DNA from: Ecytonucleospora hepatopenaei | Taxonomy: Eukaryota > Microsporidia > Enterocytozoonidae | Assembly: GCA_026692725.1 (NCBI GenBank) | Contig: JAPMUG010000002.1 | Location: 124,001 to 188,000 of the forward strand | Reading direction: 5' to 3' | Length of the DNA stretch: 64,000 bases | Part shown: positions 9,751 through 20,878 of the stretch, one piece after another | Numbering within the stretch: the first letter of the stretch is position 1 | How the letters are laid out: each line of letters opens with the position of its first letter | The notes under the pieces: model-generated | Seen by the model: only the letters and a program-made list of their open reading frames with translations | Databases searched by the model: none | What the model was told of the DNA's origin: nothing | Program-made: the position numbers and the translations under genes

Positions 9751-9822
9751 GGTTTTATGGTGTAATGGTTAGCATATAAGTCTCTGAATCTTGTGATCTG
9801 GGTTCAATTCCCAGTAGAACCA
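9751..9822 (+). tRNA. tRNA-Gln (anticodon CTG)
   Basis: The 72 bases fold as a tRNA. The acceptor is GGTTTTA with TAGAACC (one T-G pair), the D-arm is GGTGTAATGGTTAGCA and the T-arm is CTGGG-TTCAATT-CCCAG. The anticodon loop CTCTGAA has CTG at positions 34-36. The body closely matches eukaryotic tRNA-Gln, including the identical loop of human tRNA-Gln(CTG). The anticodon stem is weak (T-G, A-T, A-T, G-C and a T-T opposition at 31:39). No intron is present and CCA is not encoded. Six T follow at 9823-9828 as a Pol III terminator. The internal A box and B box (GGTTCAATTCC) are intact. Confidence 0.93.
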
Positions 9823-9886
9823 TTTTTTGTCCTTTTTAGTATATCACTAAAATCATTTTTATACAGACATTTTTTCCTCCCTTTTT

Positions 9887-10894
9887 ATGTTAAGGTTTAC
9901 AACAAAAGAAGATAAGAAAGTTTGTTTGTTTTCTTTGATTGAAGAAACACAAGAGACTTTCAAGAAAAACATGGAAAGTGCTTTTTCTCTTAAGCCTATT
10001 TGTTCACCAATTTTTCTTTTAGAAAAAAGTGGATTTAACGATGAGCTCAATTATGTTGAAAAACCTATTAGGTTTGCAACAAGTTCAGGTGATGATTGTG
10101 TAATAATCCATTCTTTATCAAAGTGGAAGAGATACACTCTTGGAAGAATAAATAAGTCAAATCCTGAAATAACTGGAATAATTACACGTATGGATGCTAT
10201 AAGGAAAGATGAGGAGAAAAAAGATGTTTTAAAAACAAGAGTGCATTCTTATTATGTCGATCAATGGGATTGGGAAATGATTATTAAGGAAGAAGAAAGA
10301 AATGTTGATTTTTTGAAACAAACTGTTGAGAGAATTTATGAGCAGTTGTTAAAAACAAAGGCATATCTTGATGAAAAGTATCCTAATATGTTTGTTAAGA
10401 ACAAATTAGCTCCTAAGATTACGTTTATTACCTCACAGGAATTAGAGGATAAATATCCATCTTTAACGCCTAAGGAAAGAGAAAATGAAGCTGCAAAGAA
10501 ATTTGGTGCTATTTTTATTATTGGTATAGGTCATTATTTGAAAACAGGAAAAAAGCATGATGGAAGAGCACCTGATTATGATGACTGGAACTTAAACGGT
10601 GATTTGATAGTGTTTAACAGCGTAATAGGAACAGCTGTTGAGTTAAGTAGCATGGGAATAAGAGTTAACAAGGAATCGATGCTCAAACAACTTGAAATTA
10701 TGGAAAAGACTGAAAAGAAAGAGCTTCTATTCCATAAAAGTTTGTTGGAAGGAAAGTTACCACAAACAATTGGCGGTGGAATAGGCAGAAGTAGAGTGAC
10801 AATGTTTTTGTTGGAAGCAAAGCATATAGGAGAAGTTCAATGCAGCGTTTGGCCAAAGGAACTTTTAGAAGATTCAGAATTTGACATTCTTTAA
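9887..10894 (+). CDS. asnA: Aspartate-ammonia ligase, bacterial type (AsnA)
   Basis: This enzyme makes asparagine from aspartate, ammonia and ATP via an aspartyl-AMP intermediate, and is structurally related to class II AspRS. The 335 residues follow E. coli AsnA almost end to end: HSLSKWKRYTLG, YVDQWDWE, SQELEDKYP, RAPDYDDWN, LNGDLIVFN, ELSSMGIRV and the C-terminal PQTIGGGIGRSR. Most fungi and animals use the unrelated glutamine-dependent AsnB type. A bacterial-type gene here therefore suggests horizontal acquisition at some depth, also seen in several parasitic protists. Its codon use looks like its neighbours, so the transfer is not recent. The start follows TTTCCTCCCTTTTT. Confidence 0.95.
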   Translation: MLRFTTKEDKKVCLFSLIEETQETFKKNMESAFSLKPICSPIFLLEKSGFNDELNYVEKPIRFATSSGDDCVIIHSLSKWKRYTLGRINKSNPEITGIITRMDAIRKDEEKKDVLKTRVHSYYVDQWDWEMIIKEEERNVDFLKQTVERIYEQLLKTKAYLDEKYPNMFVKNKLAPKITFITSQELEDKYPSLTPKERENEAAKKFGAIFIIGIGHYLKTGKKHDGRAPDYDDWNLNGDLIVFNSVIGTAVELSSMGIRVNKESMLKQLEIMEKTEKKELLFHKSLLEGKLPQTIGGGIGRSRVTMFLLEAKHIGEVQCSVWPKELLEDSEFDIL

Positions 10895-10936
10895 GCTTTT
10901 AATAAATTTTAAGCTTTTTTTTGAATATCCTTCTTT

Positions 10937-11620
10937 ATGTTTTTTATATTTTTAAATTATTTAACGGTTATAAAATCATGTGAAGGAACTAATTATGTTT
11001 GTAGCTTAGAAGCAGAAAAATTACTTAGGGTCAAAAAGAATGTAAATAAAGAAAAAGAGTCTTTTTTACCTGAAAATACAGAAAATGATGATAAATTGAA
11101 AAAACAAAATGATGATAAATCAATTAAAGAAATTAAATTTAAAACAATTAAAGAGAGTTTAATAAAAACACAAAAAGAGAGTAAAATTAAAAAAGTAAAG
11201 GCAAAACAATCAAAAGTTATGATACCAAAATATAAAAATTTATTTTTACAATTTGAACTAAAAAGCATAAAAATGGAAGAAAATGTTTTTTCCCTTTCCT
11301 TTTTTACATGTGTTATACCTGGAAGTGTTATAAATTTAAATATTGAACTAATTTATAATAAAGACGGAGAAATAAAAAAACAAAATGTTTTAAAGCTTTT
11401 AGATGATTTTAAACACCTTATAGATTTGGAAATTAGAGGTATATTTAATGAAAATGACATTTTAAAATTTTATTTTGCTCCAAATATTGTTTTTGATCCA
11501 ACCATGGGAGAAATGGTTAAGAACTTTGAAAGTGGACATTTGTTGTTTTATTTTAAAAATGGAGAATTTAACTTTAAAAGTATTAAGTATACAAATTTAA
11601 ACCATGTTTTATCAAGGTAA
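10937..11620 (+). CDS. Predicted secreted protein of unknown function
   Basis: I do not recognise this 227-residue protein. The first 12-16 residues (MFFIFLNYLTVI) form a short hydrophobic core suitable for a signal peptide, followed by two cysteines (SCEGTNYVC). Residues about 35-95 are very rich in Lys, Glu and Asn and probably disordered. The C-terminal part (about 97-227) looks like a beta-rich globular domain with alternating hydrophobic strands such as NLFLQFELKSI and GHLLFYFKNGEF. It follows asnA by 42 bases on the same strand. TATCCTT sits a few bases before the ATG, which supports the start. A secreted or spore-associated role is possible but unproven. Confidence 0.6.
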   Translation: MFFIFLNYLTVIKSCEGTNYVCSLEAEKLLRVKKNVNKEKESFLPENTENDDKLKKQNDDKSIKEIKFKTIKESLIKTQKESKIKKVKAKQSKVMIPKYKNLFLQFELKSIKMEENVFSLSFFTCVIPGSVINLNIELIYNKDGEIKKQNVLKLLDDFKHLIDLEIRGIFNENDILKFYFAPNIVFDPTMGEMVKNFESGHLLFYFKNGEFNFKSIKYTNLNHVLSR

Positions 11621-11794
11621 AATTTTTAAAATATAAATGTGTAAAAAGATTAATAAATTATTATTTCTTTTTAGAGTAATAGTTAATAATAAATTACTAT
11701 ATGTAATAAATATTTTAAATGTAAATGTAATAAATATGTTTAAGTTAATGTAATAAATATATTTAAACTTAAAATATTTTAACCTTATAATTTC

Positions 11795-13375
11795 ATGCAC
11801 AAACAAATAGATGTTTATGAGTTTATAAATAAAGCATATGGAGAAAGCAGCTTATATGAACTTTCTGAAGCACTTTCGATACTATCCAAGTCTATTTCCA
11901 AAAAGTCATATGAAAATAAAGAACTTATTTCTTCTCATTTTTCAAAGTTTGTGGAATGCAGGTCTGTGTTGGAAAACATTTTTGAGGACATTAAGAGCAA
12001 AGGTCTAAATCAAAACATAACGAGTGATTTGGAAAAAACCATCAAAATACTTAACAAAAAATATAACTCTTTATTTTCAATTCTTACGGATGATATTGAA
12101 CAAGATTCTTCTAACAACAGAAGAGTTCACTATGAAAATGAATTTGTTGAGATTTTTACACTAAAAGCAAACCTCAGTAAAAATGTAAATAATTTTGAAA
12201 ATTTTGTTAATTTATACAAGAGAGCATTAAAGATATACCAACCTTATAAAAAATCAGAATTTTTAACTTCTAAAATGAATGATGTAAAACCTGAAATTAA
12301 AATGTTTTTGGACAATGTATACGGCTATATTTCTAGTGAAGCTCTAAATTTTAACGAGTGCTGTTATTATTTTGACTTGTACTTTGAAATTACACAGGAT
12401 AAAACAGACAGAAAAATAATGAACACGCTTTTGGTTACATTTAAAGAGTCAACGTATGTTTTTGACGATGTTGAAAATTTTGATGAATATATAGAATATT
12501 TAGAGGCAAGTATTTGTAGGTTCATTTCTTATGTAGATGACGACATTAAAAAAAGTGGTATAAATCACTATTTTAAGTGTATTTATCAAATTGTTAAAAA
12601 TGCCAGGACTGCAAAAATTGCGTTTAAAAAATCAAAAATGCTGGGACAGAGGGTGAATTTTTCTTCAACGATTTATCAGTATTTTATGCAAAAAATGGCA
12701 GAATCAAAAAATGATGTGTTTTTTAAGCTTTTAAAGCAGGTTGATGAGGATGAAGATCCTGAAGAAAATGAAAAACAAGATATTTTTTACTTTGAATCTA
12801 AGCTTTCTTCTGCATCAACCAAGATAAATATTGATTTTAAAAAATCTTCTAAAATTTTTTATGATTTTAATGAGATTTTACTGGAAAATGAAAGGATTCA
12901 CATACAAGAAATTCTGATTGATCACATTAAAGCAACAATCGAAGAATATAAATTTGAACCCTTTGATTTTTTTCAAATAAAAATCACAGACATAAGAAAG
13001 TGCCTTGGTTCGAGAAGTTCAATAAAAAATAAGCAACTTGATAAATTTATTATGGAAAAGAAAGAGCGGTATATTTTAAAATTAAGTGAAGAATTTGAAG
13101 AGATGATAGAAAAGAAGATAATTCAGTGTAAAGATGAAAATAAAATTGAAGACAGCATTATAGAAATTTTCATGCATATTTTGTATTTAAAAGAAAATAC
13201 ATCAGAGGAATGTATAAAAAACATTTTATTTGAGTCAAAAGAAGCCATCATAAAAAACAAAGTTATTTTTTGGTTTTTACATAAATTTGTAAACATGAGC
13301 GAACCAAACCTTACAGGAAAAGAGAATGCCTTAGTAGAGAAAATTTCACCGCAGTTTAATTTTTTAAAGGCTTAA
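11795..13375 (+). CDS. Exocyst subunit Sec5-like protein
   Basis: This 526-residue all-helical protein most resembles the N-terminal half of Sec5/EXOC2, a subunit of the exocyst complex that tethers secretory vesicles to the plasma membrane. The characteristic early element is present at about residues 40-70: a helix ending ELISSHFSKFVECRSVLENIF, like the Sec5 segment in which a non-covered helix contacts F-x-x-FV-x-x-K. A coiled region follows, then a motif of the form ENFVNLYKRALKIY (about 148-161), where Sec5 has its YDLAVREYKKA helix. It lacks a TIG domain and much of the C-terminal rod, so it is reduced. Another CATCHR tethering subunit is the main alternative. AACCTT lies upstream of the start. 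Confidence 0.55.
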   Translation: MHKQIDVYEFINKAYGESSLYELSEALSILSKSISKKSYENKELISSHFSKFVECRSVLENIFEDIKSKGLNQNITSDLEKTIKILNKKYNSLFSILTDDIEQDSSNNRRVHYENEFVEIFTLKANLSKNVNNFENFVNLYKRALKIYQPYKKSEFLTSKMNDVKPEIKMFLDNVYGYISSEALNFNECCYYFDLYFEITQDKTDRKIMNTLLVTFKESTYVFDDVENFDEYIEYLEASICRFISYVDDDIKKSGINHYFKCIYQIVKNARTAKIAFKKSKMLGQRVNFSSTIYQYFMQKMAESKNDVFFKLLKQVDEDEDPEENEKQDIFYFESKLSSASTKINIDFKKSSKIFYDFNEILLENERIHIQEILIDHIKATIEEYKFEPFDFFQIKITDIRKCLGSRSSIKNKQLDKFIMEKKERYILKLSEEFEEMIEKKIIQCKDENKIEDSIIEIFMHILYLKENTSEECIKNILFESKEAIIKNKVIFWFLHKFVNMSEPNLTGKENALVEKISPQFNFLKA

Positions 13376-13505
13376 GTTTATTTTTTATTAAATGATTTTA
13401 CACCTTAACTGTTTTTAAACAACTAAAAATTCGATTTTAATAATTATTGAATATTCTTACGATTTAAATGATTGTTAAATATTTTATGGAATGTTTTTAG
13501 TATTA

Positions 13506-13514
13506 TTTTTACCC
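13506..13514 (+). promoter_or_regulatory. C-run start motif for the aminopeptidase gene
   Basis: TTTTTACCC ends 11 bases before the ATG at 13526. It lies downstream of the longer-frame ATG at 13472, so it argues for the internal start. Confidence 0.5.
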
Positions 13515-13525
13515 TTTTTATTGTT

Positions 13526-15040
13526 ATGGAGGATAATCAGGTCAAACTATTAAACTATGGAAAGCTAAGAAGTAATTTAAATGCTGAAACATGTACTTTT
13601 TCTTTAATTATTCATTTTTATTGTAAAATTAACAATTGTTTGCAAACGTTAGAAAAAAATACATCCAACCTTATGTCGTTTTTATTTGATAAAAAGGCAA
13701 CCGGAAAAGCAGGAGAAATTTTTGAGTTAAATAATGAAATTTTATTTTCCATAGGAGAATTTGAATGTGAGCTGGTAAATCTTGAAACAGAAGATTTTTG
13801 GAACATTCAAAATAACATGGGTGAATTGTATAAATACATTTCAAAATATTATAGCAATTCAAATGTTTTGTTTAGTATAAAATTATTAGATACTGATTTG
13901 TTTGACCCATCGGTAATAAACCATTGTTATTATGGTTTTATATTATCATCATATAAATATACCTTTTTAAAAAAGGAAGAAAGTGAAATAAAAATAAATT
14001 TGATTTATGAGCCTAACTTTAGCAATTTAATTGAAACAGTAGAATTAGCACATGCTCAGAATATTGCTAGGTTTTTAGGAGATACTCCAGCCAATTTATT
14101 AACACCTGGGATTTTTGTATCTTATGCAAAAAATATTTTTAGAGACATAAAAAATATTGAGATTAAAGTATTAGAAAATGAAGAATGTATTGCATTAGGA
14201 ATGAATTTATTTAATTCAGTAGGACAGGGAAGTGTTCAAGATTCAAAATTATTGTGCATAAAATATAATGGAAGTTCAAACAATTTACATGAACATACGG
14301 TTGCTTTGGTTGGAAAGGGTGTAACTTTTGATAGTGGCGGCATAAGTTTAAAACCAGGTCTAGATATGCATAGGCAAAAAATGGATATGATGGGTGGTGC
14401 AACAATGTTAATGTCTTTTTATGCAGCATGTAAAATTGGTTTGCCACTGAACATGTCCTGTACAATTCCATTGGTTGAGAATATGCCTTCTTATATGGCT
14501 ACAAAACCAGGAGATGTGCATGTTGGAATGAATGGCTTGAGTGTGGAAATTAACAATACAGATGCAGAAGGTAGACTTATTTTAGCAGATGGTGTGTATT
14601 ATGCTCAAACACAATATACATTTTCAGGCAAAGTACAAAAACCAAAGTATCTTTTTAATACATGCACATTGACAGGAGCAATGAAAATTGCCCTTGGAAA
14701 TATTTTTGGTGGGTATTTTACAAACAGTGAAGAATTACATGAAATCATTAAGAATAATTTATCAGGCGAAAGTCTTTGGAGGATGCCTTTAAGCGCATAT
14801 TACAAAAAGCAGTTAAAAAGTGATGTAGCAGATCTAAAGAATATAGGAGGTAAATTAGCAGGTGCGTGTACCGCAGCAGAATTTATTCATAGTTTTATAA
14901 CTGAAGACGTTAAATGGGCACATTTTGACATTGCAGGGATTAAAGACCAAAGTGTAACCCCAGGAATGTATGGCAATGGAGCAACCGCAAGGCCAATGTT
15001 AGCATTTTTAAACATTTTAAAAGAAATTTCTAAAAATTAA
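13526..15040 (+). CDS. Leucine aminopeptidase, family M17
   Basis: This dinuclear-zinc exopeptidase releases N-terminal amino acids from peptides. It shows the M17 core: VGKGVTFDSGGISLKPG (catalytic Lys and metal-binding Asp), MDMMGGA, the signature NTDAEGRLIL, and a C-terminal domain with VKWAHFDIAG. The longest frame starts at 13472 with a hydrophobic stretch (LNILWNVFSIIFTLFIV) that could act as a signal anchor. I prefer the ATG at 13526, which begins MEDNQVK, because TTTTTACCC sits just before it and M17 enzymes are normally soluble. If the upstream start is used, the enzyme would enter the secretory route. At about 504 residues its length is normal. Confidence 0.92.
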   Translation: MEDNQVKLLNYGKLRSNLNAETCTFSLIIHFYCKINNCLQTLEKNTSNLMSFLFDKKATGKAGEIFELNNEILFSIGEFECELVNLETEDFWNIQNNMGELYKYISKYYSNSNVLFSIKLLDTDLFDPSVINHCYYGFILSSYKYTFLKKEESEIKINLIYEPNFSNLIETVELAHAQNIARFLGDTPANLLTPGIFVSYAKNIFRDIKNIEIKVLENEECIALGMNLFNSVGQGSVQDSKLLCIKYNGSSNNLHEHTVALVGKGVTFDSGGISLKPGLDMHRQKMDMMGGATMLMSFYAACKIGLPLNMSCTIPLVENMPSYMATKPGDVHVGMNGLSVEINNTDAEGRLILADGVYYAQTQYTFSGKVQKPKYLFNTCTLTGAMKIALGNIFGGYFTNSEELHEIIKNNLSGESLWRMPLSAYYKKQLKSDVADLKNIGGKLAGACTAAEFIHSFITEDVKWAHFDIAGIKDQSVTPGMYGNGATARPMLAFLNILKEISKN

Positions 15041-15238
15041 AATATTTTAAAAATAATCTGATTTTTTCATTAAATTTTAATAAATTTATAAGTTTACAAC
15101 CATTAAGAATGAAATGAATAAAAATGAATGTATTAAAAATGTAAATGTCACTTATTTAATATATAAATATATTGATTATGTTTTTGTTTAAAAAATTATT
15201 TTAAATTCTTAAAAATAGTAAAATATTTAATCCTTAAA

Positions 15239-16534
15239 ATGAGTAGTGGTGATTCTTTTAGAAAATTAAAACAAAAACTAAAGGATTTAGACTTACCACA
15301 TTTCTCTTTTAACTATACTAATGACGCATCTACTAATTATGCATATAAAATAGACAAAGAACTTGAAAATTTATTTACAGAATGTGGAAAATATGCAATT
15401 AATGAAGCTGCTAAGGATAAAGACAACTTACCATTTATTTATGACATTGTTACAAGCAACTTAATTGAAGATTTTGATATAAAAGAAATTGACAAGCTAC
15501 TAAAAGAGTATAAGGAAGTTGAGTGTGATTTACTTGAAAAAGTAAAAGTCGATCAAACTGCTACATCTCATGCATTTGTTAAGGCAAGCAACATGAGTGA
15601 AAATGCATCAAATGTAAATACCACAGGTCAAAAGAAAAAAGTTTCAGAAAAGGATGATGAAGGTGAAATGTTAAAAAACAAAATTTTAAATGAAATTGTT
15701 CAAAATACAAATGACATAACATGGGAGGATGTTGTTGGGCTGGAACAAGTCAAGCAATCCATTAATGAAATTGTGCTCTGGCCCTTAATGCGACCAGATA
15801 TTTTTACAGGGCTGAGAAATCCGCCAAAAGGTCTTTTGCTTTTTGGACCACCAGGAACAGGAAAGACAATGATAGGAAAGTGTATGGCTGCCCAGGTAAA
15901 TGCAACTTTCTTTAGCATTTCTGCGAGCAGTCTAACAAGCAAATGGGTGGGAGAAGGAGAAAAGCTAGTAAGAGCACTTTTTACAGTTGCAAGAGAAAAA
16001 TCCCCCTCTATAATTTTTGTGGATGAAATAGACTCTCTTTTAAGTCAAAGGCAGGACAATGAAAATGAAGGGAGTAGAAGAATCAAAACTGAATTTTTGG
16101 TGCAATTTGATGGTGCAAAAGTGGATGACAAACAGCAAATATTGATTGTAGGAGCTACAAACAGACCACATGAAATCGACGAAGCAGCAAGAAGAAGGCT
16201 GGTAAAGCGTATTTATGTCCCATTACCATGTAAAATGGCCAGAAAAACAATGATACAGCAACTTATATCAAAATACAACCATACAATAGAAAATTATGAA
16301 AATTTGGTGAATATTACAGAGGGATACAGCGGATCAGACATTTTCAATTTGTGCAGGGAGGTATCTTTTGAGCCATTAAGGGAAATCAAAGACATAACCA
16401 CATTTGACAGTAAAAATGTAAGACCAATTACAGAAGAGGATTTTTTAAAAGCAAGTAGGCAAATCAGAAAAAGCGTATCACAGGAAGAATTGCACATGTA
16501 TGAAAAATTCAATTCTGAATTTGGCAGTACATAA
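15239..16534 (+). CDS. Fidgetin-like 1 (FIGNL1-type) AAA ATPase
   Basis: This is a meiotic-clade AAA ATPase. Residues about 150-431 match FIGNL1 closely: [10 protein letters not shown], Walker A GPPGTGKT (203-210), the pore loop KWVGEGEK, Walker B IIFVDEID (258-265), and [13 protein letters not shown] followed by the C-terminal SVS..EL..YE helix. FIGNL1 disassembles RAD51 filaments and shapes homologous recombination. A RAD51 gene is present in the same window at 54766-55773. Fidgetin and spastin relatives sever microtubules, so that role is also conceivable. The N-terminal 140 residues are poorly conserved. ATCCTT sits five bases before the ATG. Confidence 0.88.
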   Translation: MSSGDSFRKLKQKLKDLDLPHFSFNYTNDASTNYAYKIDKELENLFTECGKYAINEAAKDKDNLPFIYDIVTSNLIEDFDIKEIDKLLKEYKEVECDLLEKVKVDQTATSHAFVKASNMSENASNVNTTGQKKKVSEKDDEGEMLKNKILNEIVQNTNDITWEDVVGLEQVKQSINEIVLWPLMRPDIFTGLRNPPKGLLLFGPPGTGKTMIGKCMAAQVNATFFSISASSLTSKWVGEGEKLVRALFTVAREKSPSIIFVDEIDSLLSQRQDNENEGSRRIKTEFLVQFDGAKVDDKQQILIVGATNRPHEIDEAARRRLVKRIYVPLPCKMARKTMIQQLISKYNHTIENYENLVNITEGYSGSDIFNLCREVSFEPLREIKDITTFDSKNVRPITEEDFLKASRQIRKSVSQEELHMYEKFNSEFGST

Positions 16535-16646
16535 GTAAATTATTAAAATAATAATATTTTTATATAATTTGATTTATTAAAAATAAATTACTATATAAAA
16601 TACTACTTAAATTAAATTCATTTAATAACAACAATTTTGTTAAACA

Positions 16647-16872
16647 TCACTCTTCTGTTCTGATTCTTGTAAATATGTTCATCCCCTGTAATTCTTGCAT
16701 AAGTAACTTAAATGCGTATGGTATTTCCACCTTTGAAACTGTTGATGCTTCACATCCCATGCACACTTCATTACATAACAGCCCACACGTATCACACACA
16801 CCACACACATATCCATCTGATACATCCATCAGTCTTTCCTTTAAAAATGCAGATGCTCCATGGGATATTATA

Positions 16873-16904
<32 letters not shown>

Positions 16905-19900
16905 ACCGTCTCTGGACCTTCCTTCCACCGGTTGTCTGGTAAGCACCTGGAGCGGTCCGCGTGCTCTGGCGTGTATTTTGTCTTCTACCATGTGTTTCAG
17001 TCGCTGGTAGTAGGTGGGACCTATGAATATCTGCGACCTTAATTTGTGTCCAGTTGCTCCTGTGTGCATAACTTCATACCCTCTTTTTTGATACCCATAA
17101 CTTTTTAACGCATTTGAAATGTCATCGGCCACATTCTTCTTTCCTGAAAATGGTGTTGCATCTCCCTCCACTCCTGAAAGTGCTGATACCTTTCCTAACA
17201 AACACTCTAACAGGTGACCAATTGTCATACGGGATGGTATTGCATGGGGATTTATAATTATGTCTGGTATCAGTCCTTCTTTGGTAAATGGCATGTCTTC
17301 CTGCCTTAATGTTATTCCTACCACTCCTTTTTGGGCGTGTCTGCTGGCAAACTTGTCGCCCATTTGTGGAATTCTCACGCTTCTCACCTTTATTTTTGTA
17401 AACTTATATCCTTCTTTTGTTGTTAAAATTACCTTATCCACCACTCCTTTTTCTGCCTTCCTTACAAGTGTAGAATTGTCTTTATACAAATAAAATGGAT
17501 TATTTACTGTGCTTTTTTCAACATCCAAAACAGGGGAAACTTTCCCTATCAAAACATCATCTCCTGTTACTTGTGTTCCTGGATGAATCAGACCATCTAC
17601 ACCCAGCAAATCGTAATTATCCTTTTTTGGTCTAAAAACAGTTTCTCTGTTTATCTTTGTAATTTGCTCATTGACTCCTGCATACTTCATTTTTTCTTGG
17701 TCGGAATACGTTCTGAACAAAAAAGAACGGAACAATCCTCTGTCTATTGCGGACTGATTCATTATTATAGAATCTTCTTGATTGTATCCGCTATAACATG
17801 CTATTGCAACAATGCAGTTTTGTCCTGCAGGCAGCTCTTTAAACTTTAAGTATTCCATGCTTCGTGTCGATACAAGTGGCTTCTGTGGATAGTACAAAAT
17901 GTTTGAAAGTGTGTCCATTCTGTTAAAATAATTTGTTGCATAAATTCCCATGGCCTGTTTTCCCATGGCACTTTGGTAAGTATTTCTGGGAGAAGGGTTA
18001 TGGGTAGGAAATGGAATTACAGAGGCAGTGATACCCAAAATAACAGCAGGGTGAATTTCACAGTGTGTGTAATTGACGTCCTTCTTATCTGCATCATTCA
18101 AATCCTGAAGGTTCATGGCAATTAAGCTTACTTCCTCTTCACAAACATCCAAAAGCTCTATCTTTCCTTCCCTGATCAAATCATCCCATTTCTTTTTGAT
18201 ACTTTTTAAATCCTCTACATCTTCCTTTGTAACAAGCAATTCGTTGTTTTTAACAATAAACAGCGGTCTGCATGGCCTTCCTGCGTCTGATGTAATACAA
18301 ATTTCATCCTCCTTAATATCAAAAACAATGGAAATTTCACTTTCAATCTCTCCACATCTTCTAAGTTCACGCAGTGTTTGAACTGTTTCAGCAGGTTGTT
18401 CTGTAACCCCAATCCATGCACCATTGACAAGCACTTTTGTTCCTTTAATTTCAGAAATTTCCTCAAGACGCTCTACTCCCAGTTCCTCAAGTAATTCTAG
18501 TACCTGCGTACTATTTTTACCAACAGAAATGTAAGCCATCAAAGACAAGTTTTTAACAAGACCGCAGGCGTGACCTTCGGGCGTTTCCGTAGGACATATC
18601 ATTCCCCAGTGCGTATTATGCAGCTGTCTTGGAGCAGCCAATTTTCCATCTTTTTCAATCGGAGTGTTCACCCTTCTCAAATGGCTAAGCGTGCTCATAA
18701 AGTTGTATCTATTCAAAACTTGTGCAACACCCGCTCTTGTTTGCATTGCTCTTGCTTGGTCACCCCAATTTCCTGTTGCTAATGCATATTTAAATCCCTG
18801 GGTTATTATGCTACTTTTTAAGCCGACTGCCAAATTAAATTCTCTGTTGTTTTCTACGCATCTTTGCAAGTGTTTGCTTGTTTCTGCAATAAGTTTTCTA
18901 AACAACACCTTAAATAATCCCGCTAAAAGTGGTCCTGAAAGATCCATTCTTTTCTTACCATAGTGATCTCTGTCGTCAACATCTCTTTTACCGATAACCA
19001 CTGCCAAAGTCTTGTTTATCATATATCCCAAGAAATATGCTTTTTTTGTTTCGCAAAAGTCAAATGTTCCTATATGCGGAAACAATTCCTTGGTCAAAAT
19101 ATTTTTTGCAAATTCAATTCTTTTTGGTTTGGATGATCCAATCGGTGCTGATCTTTTACCAATGAAATCAAGTGCAGATGTTTGGTCCTGTATGCAAGAT
19201 GCTTCTTCCAAACTATTCATCAAATAATCTGATAAATCTTCATCATTTAAATTAACGTGCTGAATTATTTCTTTGTCTGAGTTAAATCCAAGCGCCCTGA
19301 AGATGATAAAAACAGGCATATCCTGCTTTACCAAGTTTAAGCTTGTCCTAATGACCCTGGGATTTTTTAGAAATTTTATGCTAAAAGGAGAGGGAAGCCT
19401 GCTTCCTTTTTCAGGAACAGAACGTATCTCTGAATAATGGGTATATGGAGCAGGCTGGCTCTTTTTAAACACATGTACGGTATTACTTGCCATTCTTTCC
19501 TGTGCAATAATGACCTTCTCTCCTCCTGTAATTATAAAATATCCACCTTGGTCGTACGGGCACTCTCCTAAGTTGATGGTGTCCTTTTCATTCAAGTCGT
19601 TTTGAACACAAAACTTGCTTTTTACCATGATCGGAAGCTGACCGAGTGGCACTCTTATGACCTTAGACTCTTCGATTTCATTTCCATCCTCCAGTTTTAT
19701 TTTTGAAATATCAATGTAAACATTTGCAGAATATGTCAAATCCCTAATTCTTGCTTCATTAGGGAAAATCTGTTTTGTTGTTCCATCACTTTCTGTGTAA
19801 ACAGGTGGAAAAACAACACTGACTTGACCAAACTTGAGACGGATTTCTCTCTGTGTTGTGCTTCCTGCTGTTGGAACAGATCTAACAGCAATTATAGAAT

Positions 19901-20069
19901 TTTCATCTATAACCTCCTGTATTTTGGTTGACACAAATTGATTAAAAGAATCCAACTGTTGTCTAACCAATCCTTTTTGTTCAAAAAACGAAGTTATAAT
20001 GGCCCAGTTATTCTCTTCATTCCCTAAAATATTTTCTTTATTCTTTTCTGAGTGTGAAGAATATCCCAT
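16647..20069 (-). CDS. RPB2: RPB2, RNA polymerase II second largest subunit
   Basis: This catalytic subunit of nuclear RNA polymerase II forms the wall, lobe and protrusion of the active centre. The 1140 residues are shorter than the 1224 of yeast. Diagnostic stretches include FFEQKGLVRQQLDSFNQFV near the N-terminus, GDKFASRHAQKGVVG in the hybrid-binding domain, MTIGHLLECLLGKV, RARGPLQVLTRQP and RSRDGGLRFGEMERDC. A C-terminal zinc-binding cluster (CGVC..C, CMGC) precedes the end MNIFTRIRTEE. The N-terminal and anchor sequences separate it from the Pol I and Pol III paralogues. ATTTTTGTCCT lies about ten bases upstream of the start. Confidence 0.96.
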
Positions 20070-20249
20070 AAAAATAAGGACAAAAATTTACATTTTATAA
20101 ATAATTGCATATTTAATATATAATTAAGCAACTATATTAATAATTATATAAATATAACATATTAAATATATTTAGTGCATTATTTTACACTTTTTTAACA
20201 AGCACAATTTATTTGAGAAAACACGTTTAAACAGCAGAATATAAACAAA

Positions 20250-20816
20250 ATGAGCAGGTTTATTAACAGCAGTGAAATGAATTATCTTAACATTGATGAC
20301 TTTTTAAAGGATGAGCAACTATTTGAAGTTGTTTTTAATGAGCCTATTTTTCAAACAAAATTATATAAAGGGTGTGAACCAGGTAAGAAAGTGGAGCTTC
20401 CGGTTTTTGCGTGCAAGTTTTTGTTGAAATACGAGCACTGTGAATTATCACAGTCAAAAGAGAAATCAAAAAACAAAACACTTTTGGAAAAACACAAAGA
20501 AGATTTTATAGCACAAGCAGACATTGTTGATTTAAACAACAATCATTTTTATTCCTTTATAAATTTATATACTGAAAATGATGCAAGTAAAATAGACATG
20601 GCGGTAGGTGATTCAAATGAAATTGTAGAAGACAACGATCATACTTTTTTAGTTGATATTTTTCTTAAAAGAATGGGTGTATTTGGTAAAATTATGCTTA
20701 TTGAGGAATTTTCAGAGGAGGATGTTTTACATTTATCATATGAAGAAAAGCAAATTATTTTAAATTCACGTAAAATATTTCAGTCTTTTAAAGATTATAA
20801 CAAAATATTCACGTAA
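20250..20816 (+). CDS. PSF3: GINS complex subunit Psf3-like
   Basis: GINS binds MCM2-7 and Cdc45 to form the active CMG helicase. This 188-residue protein matches the Psf3 outline. The start has YLNIDDFLKDEQ, like the LSLDDIL element. Then come GKKVELPVFACKFLL (like GSKLELPLWLAKGL), VDLNNNHFYSFINLY (like VDLHKMGPHFYGFG) and TFLVDIFLKRMGVFGKI (like TFIGRFRRIMD). Length and motif order agree with the family, though identity is low. It complements MCM4 in the same window. It is divergent from RPB2. Confidence 0.75.
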   Translation: MSRFINSSEMNYLNIDDFLKDEQLFEVVFNEPIFQTKLYKGCEPGKKVELPVFACKFLLKYEHCELSQSKEKSKNKTLLEKHKEDFIAQADIVDLNNNHFYSFINLYTENDASKIDMAVGDSNEIVEDNDHTFLVDIFLKRMGVFGKIMLIEEFSEEDVLHLSYEEKQIILNSRKIFQSFKDYNKIFT

Positions 20817-20878
20817 AAACATTACTCTTATTAAATTTTAGCATTTGTTGTAATTTAAAAAGAAAAATTATATAAATT

